A program made the translations under genes and the position numbers. Shown in pieces: positions 1 through 6,697 of a stretch of 6,754 bases of DNA. The stretch comes from Eubacteriales bacterium. Its GTDB lineage: Bacteria; Bacillota; Clostridia; Acetivibrionales; STF1-152. The DNA lies in the NCBI GenBank assembly GCA_028703215.1, contig JAQVNH010000058.1:1-6754 (forward strand). The letters run 5' to 3'. How positions within the stretch are numbered: the first letter of the stretch is position 1; every line of letters begins with the position of its first letter. The notes beneath the pieces were generated by a model. That model was not told the DNA's origin. It saw only the letters and a program-made list of their open reading frames with translations, and did no database searches.

Positions 1-1
1 G

Positions 2-1234
2 ACCGGAGATGCTAACAAAGTAGCCGCAGTATCTCTCTGCCTCCCGGTCTTTATTTTTTTTATGGCAATCGGGAATCTTTTCGGTACCGGCGGAGGCACT
101 TATATTTCAAGGCTGCTGGGGCTGAAAAAGTATGAAAAGGTTAGGAATGTATCTTCTTTTTGTCTTTACGGTTCTCTGATATCAGGTGTGATATGTGTCG
201 GACTGACTCTTGTGTTTATTAAGCCGATCCTTGTTTTGTGCGGCGCAAGCGCAAATACTTATTTGTTTGCAAAGGATTATTTGTTCTGGATCGGATTGGG
301 AGCTCCTATAATAATAGTCCAGCACTCGCTTGGGCAGATAATACGCGCGGAAGGCGCCTCAAAATTTGCGATGATGGGAATGGTGACAGGCACTGTATTA
401 AACATTATACTGGATCCGCTGATGATAACCGTTTTAGGATGGGGATGCGGCGGAGCAGCTATTGCGACCGTTATAGGGAATTCTTCCACCATCATATATT
501 ATCTTTGGTATCTGAAAAATAAAGAAACAGTTCTCTCTTTATCCTTAAGCGATTTCAGGTCGGACAGAGAAACGGTCGCACCGGTATTTAAAATCGGCAT
601 ACCGACTTCAATTAATTCCATGCTCTTTAGCGCGGCAAATATATTTCTGAATAACTATGCCGCATCTTATGGCGACAAATATGTGGCTGCGGTCGGGGTA
701 TCGCACAGGATTGCGCAGGTCCCGAGATTGCTCATAATTGGTCTTTCGCAGGGGACGCAGCCATTTATAGGGTATAATTACGCAGCAAAAAAAATTAAGC
801 GCATGAATGACGCGATAAAATATTCGGGTCTTTTCGGCATGATATTTGGCACCATTGCATTTTTGACAATATTTTTATTGGCAGGTACATTTGTTAAATT
901 TTTTATTAATGACGCAGAGGTCATTCAAATAGGCACGATTTTTACAAAAATAAGCATCCTGACTCTTCCGGTCGTGGTATTCCTGTTTTTATTCATGCAT
1001 TCCTTGCAGGCATTCGGGAAAGCGATCCCTTCGTTTATATTGGTGATTCTCCGTGACGGGGTGGCATTCATACCGGCGATAATGATTTTTAACAACCTTA
1101 TGGGTGTTAACGGGATCGTCCTTGCGCAGCCATTCGCAGACTTCCTGGCAATAATCGCCGGAGCTCTTTTATATTGGGCTGTTGTCAGCAGGATGAAGAA
1201 GCAGAGCAGTGCTCATGATCTGCATGCGAAATGA
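2..1234 (+). CDS. MATE-family multidrug/cation efflux transporter, N-terminus cut by window edge
   Basis: Inner-membrane antiporter of the MATE family, which expels drugs or organic cations in exchange for Na+ or H+. The reading frame is open from base 2, so the ATG at 62 is an internal methionine: the 20 residues before it (TGDANKVAAVSLCLPVFIFF) are good MATE sequence. About 410 residues are visible against a usual 440-460, so roughly 40-50 are missing. Seen directly: nearly all hydrophobic, with about eleven membrane helices; the first-half motif GTGGGTYISRLLG (83-121), RAEG followed by NIILDPL (about 347-421), and the second-half motif GTQPFIGYNYAAK (752-790). These are typical of the MepA-like subgroup (from memory of the family). 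The C-terminus is a short basic cytoplasmic tail. Family assignment is firm; the substrate cannot be told. It is separated from nagB by about 100 bases containing a promoter, so it is probably not in the same operon. Confidence 0.93.
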   Translation, partial: TGDANKVAAVSLCLPVFIFFMAIGNLFGTGGGTYISRLLGLKKYEKVRNVSSFCLYGSLISGVICVGLTLVFIKPILVLCGASANTYLFAKDYLFWIGLGAPIIIVQHSLGQIIRAEGASKFAMMGMVTGTVLNIILDPLMITVLGWGCGGAAIATVIGNSSTIIYYLWYLKNKETVLSLSLSDFRSDRETVAPVFKIGIPTSINSMLFSAANIFLNNYAASYGDKYVAAVGVSHRIAQVPRLLIIGLSQGTQPFIGYNYAAKKIKRMNDAIKYSGLFGMIFGTIAFLTIFLLAGTFVKFFINDAEVIQIGTIFTKISILTLPVVVFLFLFMHSLQAFGKAIPSFILVILRDGVAFIPAIMIFNNLMGVNGIVLAQPFADFLAIIAGALLYWAVVSRMKKQSSAHDLHAK

Positions 1235-1259
1235 GCGAAGAGGAATTTTCCGCAGCGAT

Positions 1260-1287
1260 TTTATATTTTATTTCTTCAGTGTATAAT
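1260..1287 (+). promoter_or_regulatory. Probable sigma-A promoter of the nagB-glmM operon
   Basis: A perfect -10 box TATAAT (1282-1287) sits 16 bases after TTTATA (1260-1265), which matches the -35 consensus at 4 of 6 positions. A second overlapping TATAAT begins at 1287. Transcription would start near 1294, giving a leader of about 44 bases before the TTG start of nagB. The position between the MATE stop (1234) and nagB fits. The weak -35 leaves open that an activator helps, but no operator repeat is evident. Confidence 0.5.
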
Positions 1288-1321
1288 ATAATCATACGAA
1301 CAGTGCAGGAAAAATTAAAAC

Positions 1322-1327
1322 AAGGAG
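1322..1327 (+). promoter_or_regulatory. Ribosome binding site that fixes the nagB start at TTG 1338
   Basis: AAGGAG ends 10 bases before TTG 1338 but only one base before the upstream in-frame GTG at 1329, which is too close for initiation. This supports TTG as the start. Confidence 0.75.
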
Positions 1328-1337
1328 AGTGATCATT

Positions 1338-2057
1338 TTGAGGCTGATATTCGATACGCCTGAAAATATTGCATTGCGAGCGGCCAAACGTTATTCGGAT
1401 CTGCTTGCGGCAAAACCGAATGCAGTGCTTGCATTTGCGACTGGTTCAACCCCGCTTGGCTTATACAAGCAGCTTATCGAATTGTATAGGAACAAAGAAA
1501 TATCCTTTAAGGAAGCTATAACATTCAATCTCGATGAATATGCCGGGATAGGCCGAGAACACCCGCAGTCCTACTATAGGTTCATGATGGAGCACCTGTT
1601 TTCACATATAGATCTGGATCCCTCCAGAATACACCTGCCCTCGGGAACTGACGTTTCCGATGCCGCTATGCATGGCTATGAGGATGCCATCAAAAGCGCA
1701 GGAGGGATAGACCTTCAGCTTCTCGGGATAGGAAATAACGGGCATATAGGTTTTAATGAACCAGGAACTCCCTTTGCTTCACAAACCCATCTTGTAACTT
1801 TGTCTGATTCGACCCGCATCGCCAACGCCAGATTTTTTGAAACAATGGACAAGGTACCTACGCGCGCGGTAACAATGGGGATTAGAACAGTCATGAATGC
1901 CCGCAGTATTATTATGATAGCTTTGGGAAAAAGCAAGGCGGCTGCCGTTCATTCAGCTTTGTTCGGAGAGGTCACTCCTTCCTGCCCGGCTTCGGTGCTT
2001 CAATTGCATCCAAATGTGGAGGTATATTTGGATATGGCGGCTGGCGGAGAATTCTAA
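1338..2057 (+). CDS. nagB: Glucosamine-6-phosphate deaminase NagB
   Basis: Cytoplasmic enzyme converting glucosamine-6-phosphate to fructose-6-phosphate and ammonium, the step that returns amino sugars to glycolysis. The TTG at 1338 is chosen over GTG 1329 because of RBS spacing and because the protein then begins MRLIFDTP, closely matching the MRLI start of E. coli NagB (from memory). It is 239 residues. Motifs seen: phosphate-binding loop ATGSTPLG (34-41), FNLDEY with the enolisation Asp (D66), and GIGNNGHIGFNEPG with catalytic H136 and E141. The position equal to E. coli D141 is Asn (N134), as I recall for Gram-positive NagB. The protein lacks the extra C-terminal length of the 266-residue allosteric E. 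coli enzyme, so it probably belongs to the short, non-allosteric group. It is first in a cluster with glmM (51-base gap), whose product uses the same substrate. No nagA deacetylase is nearby. Confidence 0.95.
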   Translation: MRLIFDTPENIALRAAKRYSDLLAAKPNAVLAFATGSTPLGLYKQLIELYRNKEISFKEAITFNLDEYAGIGREHPQSYYRFMMEHLFSHIDLDPSRIHLPSGTDVSDAAMHGYEDAIKSAGGIDLQLLGIGNNGHIGFNEPGTPFASQTHLVTLSDSTRIANARFFETMDKVPTRAVTMGIRTVMNARSIIMIALGKSKAAAVHSALFGEVTPSCPASVLQLHPNVEVYLDMAAGGEF

Positions 2058-2108
2058 AGCCGCAAGTATTCTCAGAAAACATTGAATCGAATAAAAAGGA
2101 GACAGTCT

Positions 2109-3455
2109 ATGGCAAAATATTTTGGAACAGACGGTTTTCGAGGGGAAGCAAATGTATCTCTCACCGTTGAACATGCGTTCAAGGTCGGCCGTTTCCTGGG
2201 ATGGTATTACGGCGGAAACAAAAAATGTAAAGTTGTTATCGGCAAGGATACGCGCAGAAGCAGTTATATGTTTGAATACGCGCTGTCTGCAGGTCTTACT
2301 GCCTCGGGTGCAGATGTTTATCTTCTGCACGTGACAACGACTCCAAGCGTTTCTTATGTCATCAACACCGAAAAATTTGATTGCGGGATCATGGTTTCCG
2401 CCAGCCACAATCCATATTATGACAATGGAATCAAAATCCTAAATGGACTGGGGGAAAAGCTTGAAGATGCTGTTATCGAAAAAATAGAGGAATATCTGGA
2501 TGGGAAAAACGGCGAACTGCCGCTTGCAAAACGTGATAAAATAGGGCGCACAGTTGATCATTCCGCAGGAAGGAACCGTTATATAGGGTACCTGATCTCG
2601 CTGGCCACGCGCTCATACAAAAACATAAAGATAGGGCTCGACACGGCGAACGGAAGCGCCTGGATGATAGCTAAAAGTGTTTTCGATGCGCTTGGGGCAA
2701 GGACTTATACGATCAACAATAATCCTGACGGACTGAATATCAATGATGGAGCGGGATCGACGCACATTAACGGATTGCAGAAATATGTTGTTGAAAATGA
2801 TCTCGATGTGGGTTTCGCTTTTGACGGAGATGCTGACCGCTGTTTGGCAGTTGATTCCGAAGGCGCTCTGGTTGACGGAGACCACATTCTGTACATGTAC
2901 AGCCTCTATTTAAAGGAGCGGGGAGAACTTGTCAATAATACGGTCGTTACAACAGTTATGTCTAATTTCGGGCTTTATAAGGCGCTGGATGACGCAAATA
3001 TAAATTATGAAAAAACTGCTGTCGGAGACAAATATGTTTATGAAAACATGCGCGAAAATGGTCATTGCATTGGAGGGGAGCAGTCCGGACATATAATTTT
3101 CAGTAAATACGCAACCACGGGAGACGGGATTCTGACAGCTATTAAAATCATGGAAGTGATGCTCGAGAAAAAGATGACGCTGAAGAAGCTTGCCGAAGCA
3201 TTTGTCGCGTATCCTCAGCTGTTAAAGAATGTCAGGGTCGCCGACAAAAAAGCGGCGATGAATGATGCCGATGTTCAGGCTGCGATAAAAGAAGCGGCAG
3301 AAGCGCTTGGCACAGGAGGAAGAGTGCTTGTCAGAGAAAGCGGGACCGAGCCGGTCATCAGAGTAATGGTAGAAGCTGAAAATGACGAGCTGTGCGAAAA
3401 ACATGTCAACAATATCGTTGATAAATTTTATAAAAAAGGTCACATAGTGCAGTAA
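2109..3455 (+). CDS. glmM: Phosphoglucosamine mutase GlmM
   Basis: Cytoplasmic alpha-D-phosphohexomutase interconverting glucosamine-6-phosphate and glucosamine-1-phosphate, needed for UDP-GlcNAc and so for peptidoglycan. Start ATG 2109 gives MAKYFGTDGFRG, the usual GlmM opening, with AAGGAG (2096-2101) seven bases upstream; an in-frame TTG at 2082 would precede that RBS and is rejected. Length 448 residues, against about 445-450 for the family. Motifs seen: active-site SASHNP with the phosphorylated serine S99, metal-binding DGDADR (239-244), substrate-binding GEQSGH (323-328), and the C-terminal phosphate-binding RESGTEP (409-415). These features, especially FGTDGFRG and GEQSGH, favour GlmM over phosphomannomutase or phosphoglucomutase. 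All key residues are present, so it should be active; the family needs an initial serine phosphorylation. It lies between nagB and the GlmU-like gene, 11 bases before the latter, consistent with co-transcription. Confidence 0.95.
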   Translation: MAKYFGTDGFRGEANVSLTVEHAFKVGRFLGWYYGGNKKCKVVIGKDTRRSSYMFEYALSAGLTASGADVYLLHVTTTPSVSYVINTEKFDCGIMVSASHNPYYDNGIKILNGLGEKLEDAVIEKIEEYLDGKNGELPLAKRDKIGRTVDHSAGRNRYIGYLISLATRSYKNIKIGLDTANGSAWMIAKSVFDALGARTYTINNNPDGLNINDGAGSTHINGLQKYVVENDLDVGFAFDGDADRCLAVDSEGALVDGDHILYMYSLYLKERGELVNNTVVTTVMSNFGLYKALDDANINYEKTAVGDKYVYENMRENGHCIGGEQSGHIIFSKYATTGDGILTAIKIMEVMLEKKMTLKKLAEAFVAYPQLLKNVRVADKKAAMNDADVQAAIKEAAEALGTGGRVLVRESGTEPVIRVMVEAENDELCEKHVNNIVDKFYKKGHIVQ

Positions 3456-3466
3456 GGAGGGGTAGT

Positions 3467-4132
3467 ATGGAAAATGTAAGAACAGATGATTTGCTCGACA
3501 TCAGTAAAACAATAGCGGCCGGGCTTTTTGAAAAATACATATATCCCTGGGAAGTTTTGCCTCACATCAAGGATTTCATAATTGCTTTAGGTGCAACACT
3601 ATCAAGGGATGAATATGACAGTCCGTCTGAGAATGTGTGGATAGCAAAAGATGCAAGGATTTCTCCGTCAGCATTTATAGGAAGTCCCTGCATAATCGAC
3701 AAGGGTGCCGAAGTCAGGCACTGCGCATTTATAAGAGGAAGCGCCATAGTTGGGAAAAATGCGGTCGTCGGCAATTCCACAGAGCTCAAAAATGTTGTGC
3801 TTTTTGACGGCGTGCAGGTTCCTCATTACAATTATGTGGGTGATTCGATACTTGGGTATAAAGCTCATATGGGAGCAGGTTCGATTACTTCAAATGTAAA
3901 AAGCGACAAAACCCTCGTGCATATCAAAGACAGCAGCGATGAAATACCGACAGGGATGAAGAAGGTCGGCGCGATTCTTGGCGATAACGTTGAAATAGGG
4001 TGCAATACTGTATTGAACCCCGGGGCTGTAGTCGGCCGCAATACGATCATATACCCGGTCTCGCTTATCAGGGGGGTAATACCCGAAAACAGCATTTATA
4101 AACGCGCCGATGTAGTCGCTAAAAGAGAATGA
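3467..4132 (+). CDS. Left-handed beta-helix protein resembling the acetyltransferase half of GlmU
   Basis: Stand-alone hexapeptide-repeat protein of 221 residues, probably cytoplasmic. ATG 3467 has AAGGAGG (3454-3460) six bases upstream, overlapping the glmM stop. Residues 1-55 look helical; repeats of the I/V-G-x-x-A/N type run from about 57 to 205. An ungapped comparison from memory with E. coli GlmU aligns R90 with R333, K108 with K351, H120 with catalytic H363, Y123 with Y366 and N143 with N386; N377 becomes H134. There is no nucleotidyltransferase domain and no GxGTRM-like signature, so a UDP-GlcNAc pyrophosphorylase name would be misleading. By inference it acetylates glucosamine-1-phosphate made by GlmM, or a related sugar phosphate; it could instead be a regulatory or structural relative. 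I recognise the type (VPHYNYVGD, GAGSITSN) as a widespread but poorly characterised bacterial family. It is last in the operon, and its stop lies in a hairpin shared with the convergent gene. Confidence 0.85.
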   Translation: MENVRTDDLLDISKTIAAGLFEKYIYPWEVLPHIKDFIIALGATLSRDEYDSPSENVWIAKDARISPSAFIGSPCIIDKGAEVRHCAFIRGSAIVGKNAVVGNSTELKNVVLFDGVQVPHYNYVGDSILGYKAHMGAGSITSNVKSDKTLVHIKDSSDEIPTGMKKVGAILGDNVEIGCNTVLNPGAVVGRNTIIYPVSLIRGVIPENSIYKRADVVAKRE

Positions 4133-4154
4133 CGTGGTTTGCCATCGTCATTCT
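4126..4154. terminator. Bidirectional stem-loop between convergent genes, containing both stop codons
   Basis: AGAATGACG (4126-4134) and CGTCATTCT (4146-4154) form a perfect 9-bp stem. Inside, TGG/CCA adds three pairs after a one-base bulge, around a TTTG loop. The beta-helix gene stop TGA (4130-4132) is in the left arm and the peptidase stop TGA (4148-4150 on the - strand) is in the right arm. On the - strand the stem is followed by CTTTT, a weak U-run; on the + strand no U-run follows. It may stop leftward transcripts and protect 3' ends in both directions, but it is not a classic strong terminator. Confidence 0.55.
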
Positions 4155-6454
4155 GCGGTAAACAGGACTGTCTCAGTCCAGAATCTGTTCTGGTAAATAT
4201 CTGTCAGCATGAAGCAAACAAGAGTATCGCTGCTGCCGACATCTTCGTAGCTTACATACAATTCTGCGGGTTCTTCGTTTTCATTCCCGGAGATAGTGAT
4301 TTGCTCTCCGAAATAATATACACCGTCATATTCTCCGTCATATGTGTAAAAGTCACAGAGAAAGTCAATCGTGTCGCCTATCCTGAACTGTTTCCAGCCC
4401 TTGGCGAGGGGCATCACGACATCAGTGACGGGACGGTAGCCCGCAACATACCCGTAGGGATTTTCGTCATCCCAGTAAACAATGATCTCAATATCCCTGC
4501 CGATATCATTTTCATCGACGTAATTCAGCACGGCCGGAACGTAACCGTAACTATACCAGTCGTCGTCTGAAGTAACGACCTCTGCCTCTCCGTAAAACGG
4601 AACCCATTGATAGTCTAAACTTACCCAGGTATTGTCAAAGTCTATGAGAAGATCGCCGTCATCATCAAAGGAGTATATCTGATCCGAGCCGAGGTCAATG
4701 TATCCGGTGCCGTCATCGATAAAAACCTGCAGCTGGATATCAGTGATAAGTTCCCATTCCTCATCTGACATATGAAGAACAAAACCATCGCCTTTTTCAA
4801 TGATTTCCTTCTCAACATATTCCGTGTCATCGTAAAGACTTGAATAGCTTTCGACCAGAGATTCATCATACCATTCGGATTCGCCGTAATCCGCAGACGC
4901 AGTAATACCGCCGCTTCCCATATTGCCGCTGCTTCTTGAGCGTTCCTGGCCGCCTGCCATGATGTTGACGAATCTGTCAAAAAATTCAATACATTCGTCG
5001 CCATAGTCGAACAGAGTTATATCATCCTTTGCATAAGAGTAATTGCTTATATCCGTATAAGGGTAATACATTGACAAGCCGTACGAACCTTCGTTCCAGC
5101 AGTCGTTGCGGTACTTGACCGCTCCTGACACTGATTTGATGACCGCATCCGCACCGGCGATATCCGATTTATACATCAGATCAACGATATCGATCATATC
5201 GTATTCGCCGTCAGCATATGTTTTAGTTCCCGCTCGCGTCGAAGCAATGTTCGAGAAATTTTGCGAAGTCAATTTACGACCGGCTGAAGCCATGAACTCG
5301 CAAAGCATCTCATAAGTATTGGGTATTTCGCGCAGATCCACTACAGAAAGGGTGTCGTATGCTGTATTATGATCGATAAAACTGTCTACGATCCAAACTC
5401 CGATCTGTGGCGTGCTGGCTGACGTATTCGCCCCGAGTTTTTCGAGCCAGCCGTTATAGTCCCAGCCATAGCCCGGTTCGAGCTCCTCGGAAGCGATCAT
5501 ATAGTCGGCATATTTTTCAAGCATGAATGCATTTTCGATACTTGCCATCAAACACGCATCATATCCGATAAAATCAAATTTTATTCCTGAATTCATCAAA
5601 GCTCTGTCTATATCCGAAAGACGCAGAATGCTGTCATAGTTCTCATCGTACCCGTAACCGCACATCGTGCCTCCGCCGTGATCCCAAAAAATCAGCGAAT
5701 AACGGTCAGCGGGATATTTGGCAGCGCAGTATTTTATAAAATCGGAAAGCTGATCTGCGCTTGCCATGTCTCCTCTGCCGACGTCCTGAAGATGAGCATA
5801 TGTCTTGTCCTTGATGAGCCAGCGCTGTATCTGGTTACTGTCAAAGACGTTATTCTGCCACTCCAGGGTGCCGCCTGTCTGTAAAACTATATTTAGCTTG
5901 TCTCCGGTCACATTGCCAAGCATTTCATTGATATCTTCGGTTGCGTAACCTCCGTTTGATTCGAGATCTGAGCCGATGATGTAGATCATTAAGGTATATT
6001 CATCCTGGCCATTGCCCCGGATATTTGTATAAAAATCGCGTACGCCTTCTGAGACGGCTGTTCCGAATAATCCATCAGCGTCTGTGATACCCATATTATC
6101 GGCAACCAGTGGAATGGAAGAGGTCGCCGCTGAGTTTGTGGAAGTATTTGGTGCTGCAGTTGTATATGCTGTCGTGGTAGTATTGCTTGCCACAGTCGGT
6201 TTTGGGCCATCTCCGTCGTCCATGTATTTTACAAGAAATACGATACCGACAACGACCGCCGCAATAAGAAGAAAAGATGCAAACCCGCGTTTCTTTCTGA
6301 CCGGCTGCGCCGCACGGTAATTTGACTGGTAAGAGGGGGGAGGATTGAAGGATTGCCTTTGGGGACCCGATGGTTTCGGGGTGTTCCTTTCACCGCAATT
6401 AGGGCAGAATGCCGCATTATCACTCATTTGACGGCCGCATTTTCTACAGAACAT
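4148..6454 (-). CDS. Membrane-anchored clostripain-family (C11) cysteine peptidase with N-terminal zinc ribbon
   Basis: 768-residue protein starting at ATG 6454; longer readings to 6556 are excluded by the promoter inside them. Order of parts: zinc ribbon with C3, C6, C17, C20 (MFCRKCG, FCPNCG); Pro/Gln-rich stretch; basic VRKKR (52-56) then one TM helix (about 57-76), predicting zinc ribbon inside and peptidase outside; Thr/Ser/Ala-rich linker (about 86-115); C11 domain (about 150-500) with IFWDHGGG (H259) and GYDACLMA (C301), the expected His/Cys dyad; Ser/Gly-rich spacer (about 502-520); and an acidic, Tyr/Trp-rich, probably beta-stranded region (about 555-768) I cannot assign. C11 enzymes cleave after Arg or Lys; substrate and self-activation here are unknown. 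Both dyad residues are present, so activity is likely. It is monocistronic and convergent with the amino-sugar operon, so a functional link to it is not implied. Confidence 0.9.
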   Translation of the reverse strand: MFCRKCGRQMSDNAAFCPNCGERNTPKPSGPQRQSFNPPPSYQSNYRAAQPVRKKRGFASFLLIAAVVVGIVFLVKYMDDGDGPKPTVASNTTTTAYTTAAPNTSTNSAATSSIPLVADNMGITDADGLFGTAVSEGVRDFYTNIRGNGQDEYTLMIYIIGSDLESNGGYATEDINEMLGNVTGDKLNIVLQTGGTLEWQNNVFDSNQIQRWLIKDKTYAHLQDVGRGDMASADQLSDFIKYCAAKYPADRYSLIFWDHGGGTMCGYGYDENYDSILRLSDIDRALMNSGIKFDFIGYDACLMASIENAFMLEKYADYMIASEELEPGYGWDYNGWLEKLGANTSASTPQIGVWIVDSFIDHNTAYDTLSVVDLREIPNTYEMLCEFMASAGRKLTSQNFSNIASTRAGTKTYADGEYDMIDIVDLMYKSDIAGADAVIKSVSGAVKYRNDCWNEGSYGLSMYYPYTDISNYSYAKDDITLFDYGDECIEFFDRFVNIMAGGQERSRSSGNMGSGGITASADYGESEWYDESLVESYSSLYDDTEYVEKEIIEKGDGFVLHMSDEEWELITDIQLQVFIDDGTGYIDLGSDQIYSFDDDGDLLIDFDNTWVSLDYQWVPFYGEAEVVTSDDDWYSYGYVPAVLNYVDENDIGRDIEIIVYWDDENPYGYVAGYRPVTDVVMPLAKGWKQFRIGDTIDFLCDFYTYDGEYDGVYYFGEQITISGNENEEPAELYVSYEDVGSSDTLVCFMLTDIYQNRFWTETVLFTAE

Positions 6455-6458
6455 CAGC

Positions 6459-6466
6459 ATCACCTC
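6459..6466 (-). promoter_or_regulatory. Shine-Dalgarno site that decides the peptidase start
   Basis: On the - strand GAGGTGAT is an eight-base match to the anti-Shine-Dalgarno complement. GAGG lies 8 bases before ATG 6454 but directly abuts ATG 6460, which falls within the site. This favours MFCRKCG as the true N-terminus, the usual opening of zinc-ribbon proteins. Confidence 0.75.
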
Positions 6467-6475
6467 ATCCGTTTT

Positions 6476-6522
6476 TGTGAAACATGTCTCTACACTATAT
6501 ATTGAAGTGGAACATTTCGACA
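6476..6522 (-). other. Possible imperfect hairpin in the peptidase mRNA leader
   Basis: Starting near the predicted transcription start, TGT, GAAA, TGT and CACT can pair with AGTG, ACA, TTTC and ACA further on, with small bulges, an internal loop and a 9-base AT-rich terminal loop. That is about 14 pairs, mostly A-T. It ends about 10 bases before the Shine-Dalgarno site, so it could affect translation or RNA stability, but it matches no riboswitch class I know and may be chance. Confidence 0.2.
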
Positions 6523-6527
6523 TAATG

Positions 6528-6556
6528 ATTTTATTTATAATACAATGCCATGTCAA
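6528..6556 (-). promoter_or_regulatory. Strong sigma-A type promoter of the C11 peptidase gene
   Basis: Read on the - strand, a perfect TTGACA (6551-6556) is followed after exactly 17 bases by TAAAAT (6528-6533), a 5 of 6 match to the -10 consensus. Transcription would start near 6521, leaving a leader of about 66 bases before ATG 6454. It is the best promoter in the window. Confidence 0.8.
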
Positions 6557-6654
6557 GAAATATTACTTGTAAAAATTCGAGGAATGTCTGATTTAACGGT
6601 ATTATATAGTTCGATTTTATATTATAATTCCGTCTTTGACAGTTGGGGGATATA
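6557..6654. other. AT-rich intergenic stretch with no recognisable gene
   Basis: Part of a roughly 300-base non-coding end (6455-6754). It carries several TATAAT-like strings on both strands (for example 6621-6626, - strand) and a TTGACA at 6636-6641 on the + strand, but none has a partner box at 16-18 bases. I see no convincing coding frame and no RNA gene in it. Confidence 0.5.
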
Positions 6655-6696
6655 AAAAGCTTGAAATCCATTGATGATACTGGATTTCAAGCTTTT
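6655..6696 (-). terminator. Perfect 16-bp inverted repeat, probable intrinsic terminator
   Basis: AAAAGCTTGAAATCCA (6655-6670) and TGGATTTCAAGCTTTT (6681-6696) are exact reverse complements around a 10-base loop. On the - strand the stem is followed by TATATCC, so that with its own terminal TTTT it gives a five-T run, TTTTTATA, suiting termination of a leftward gene from beyond the right edge. On the + strand the run is only TTTT before G, so function in that direction is less likely but possible. The stem is AT-rich apart from its middle. Confidence 0.6.
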
Positions 6697-6697
6697 G

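Noticed and set aside
1215..1260. Possible terminator after the MATE gene (GGAATTTTCC, CTGC/GCAG matches)
   Set aside because: The pairings are short, conflict with each other and lack a clear stem followed by a U-run.
1737..1739. Asn (N134) instead of Asp at the E. coli NagB D141 position
   Set aside because: As far as I recall, Asn is normal here in Gram-positive NagB (NGHIGFNEPG), so it is not a sign of an inactive enzyme.
2082..2108. Upstream TTG start for glmM
   Set aside because: It would place the AAGGAG site inside the gene; ATG 2109 has ideal spacing and the conserved N-terminus.
1953..2408. Open - strand frame of 151 codons across the nagB/glmM junction
   Set aside because: It covers conserved motifs of two real genes on the other strand and has no supporting signals.
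4139..4570. Open + strand frame of 143 codons over the end of the peptidase gene
   Set aside because: It lies wholly opposite a well-supported C11 gene, has no RBS and no recognisable motif; it is a shadow of the real gene.
6636..6656. TTGACA followed by TATAAA on the + strand as a promoter
   Set aside because: The two boxes are only 9 bases apart, far too close for a sigma-A promoter.
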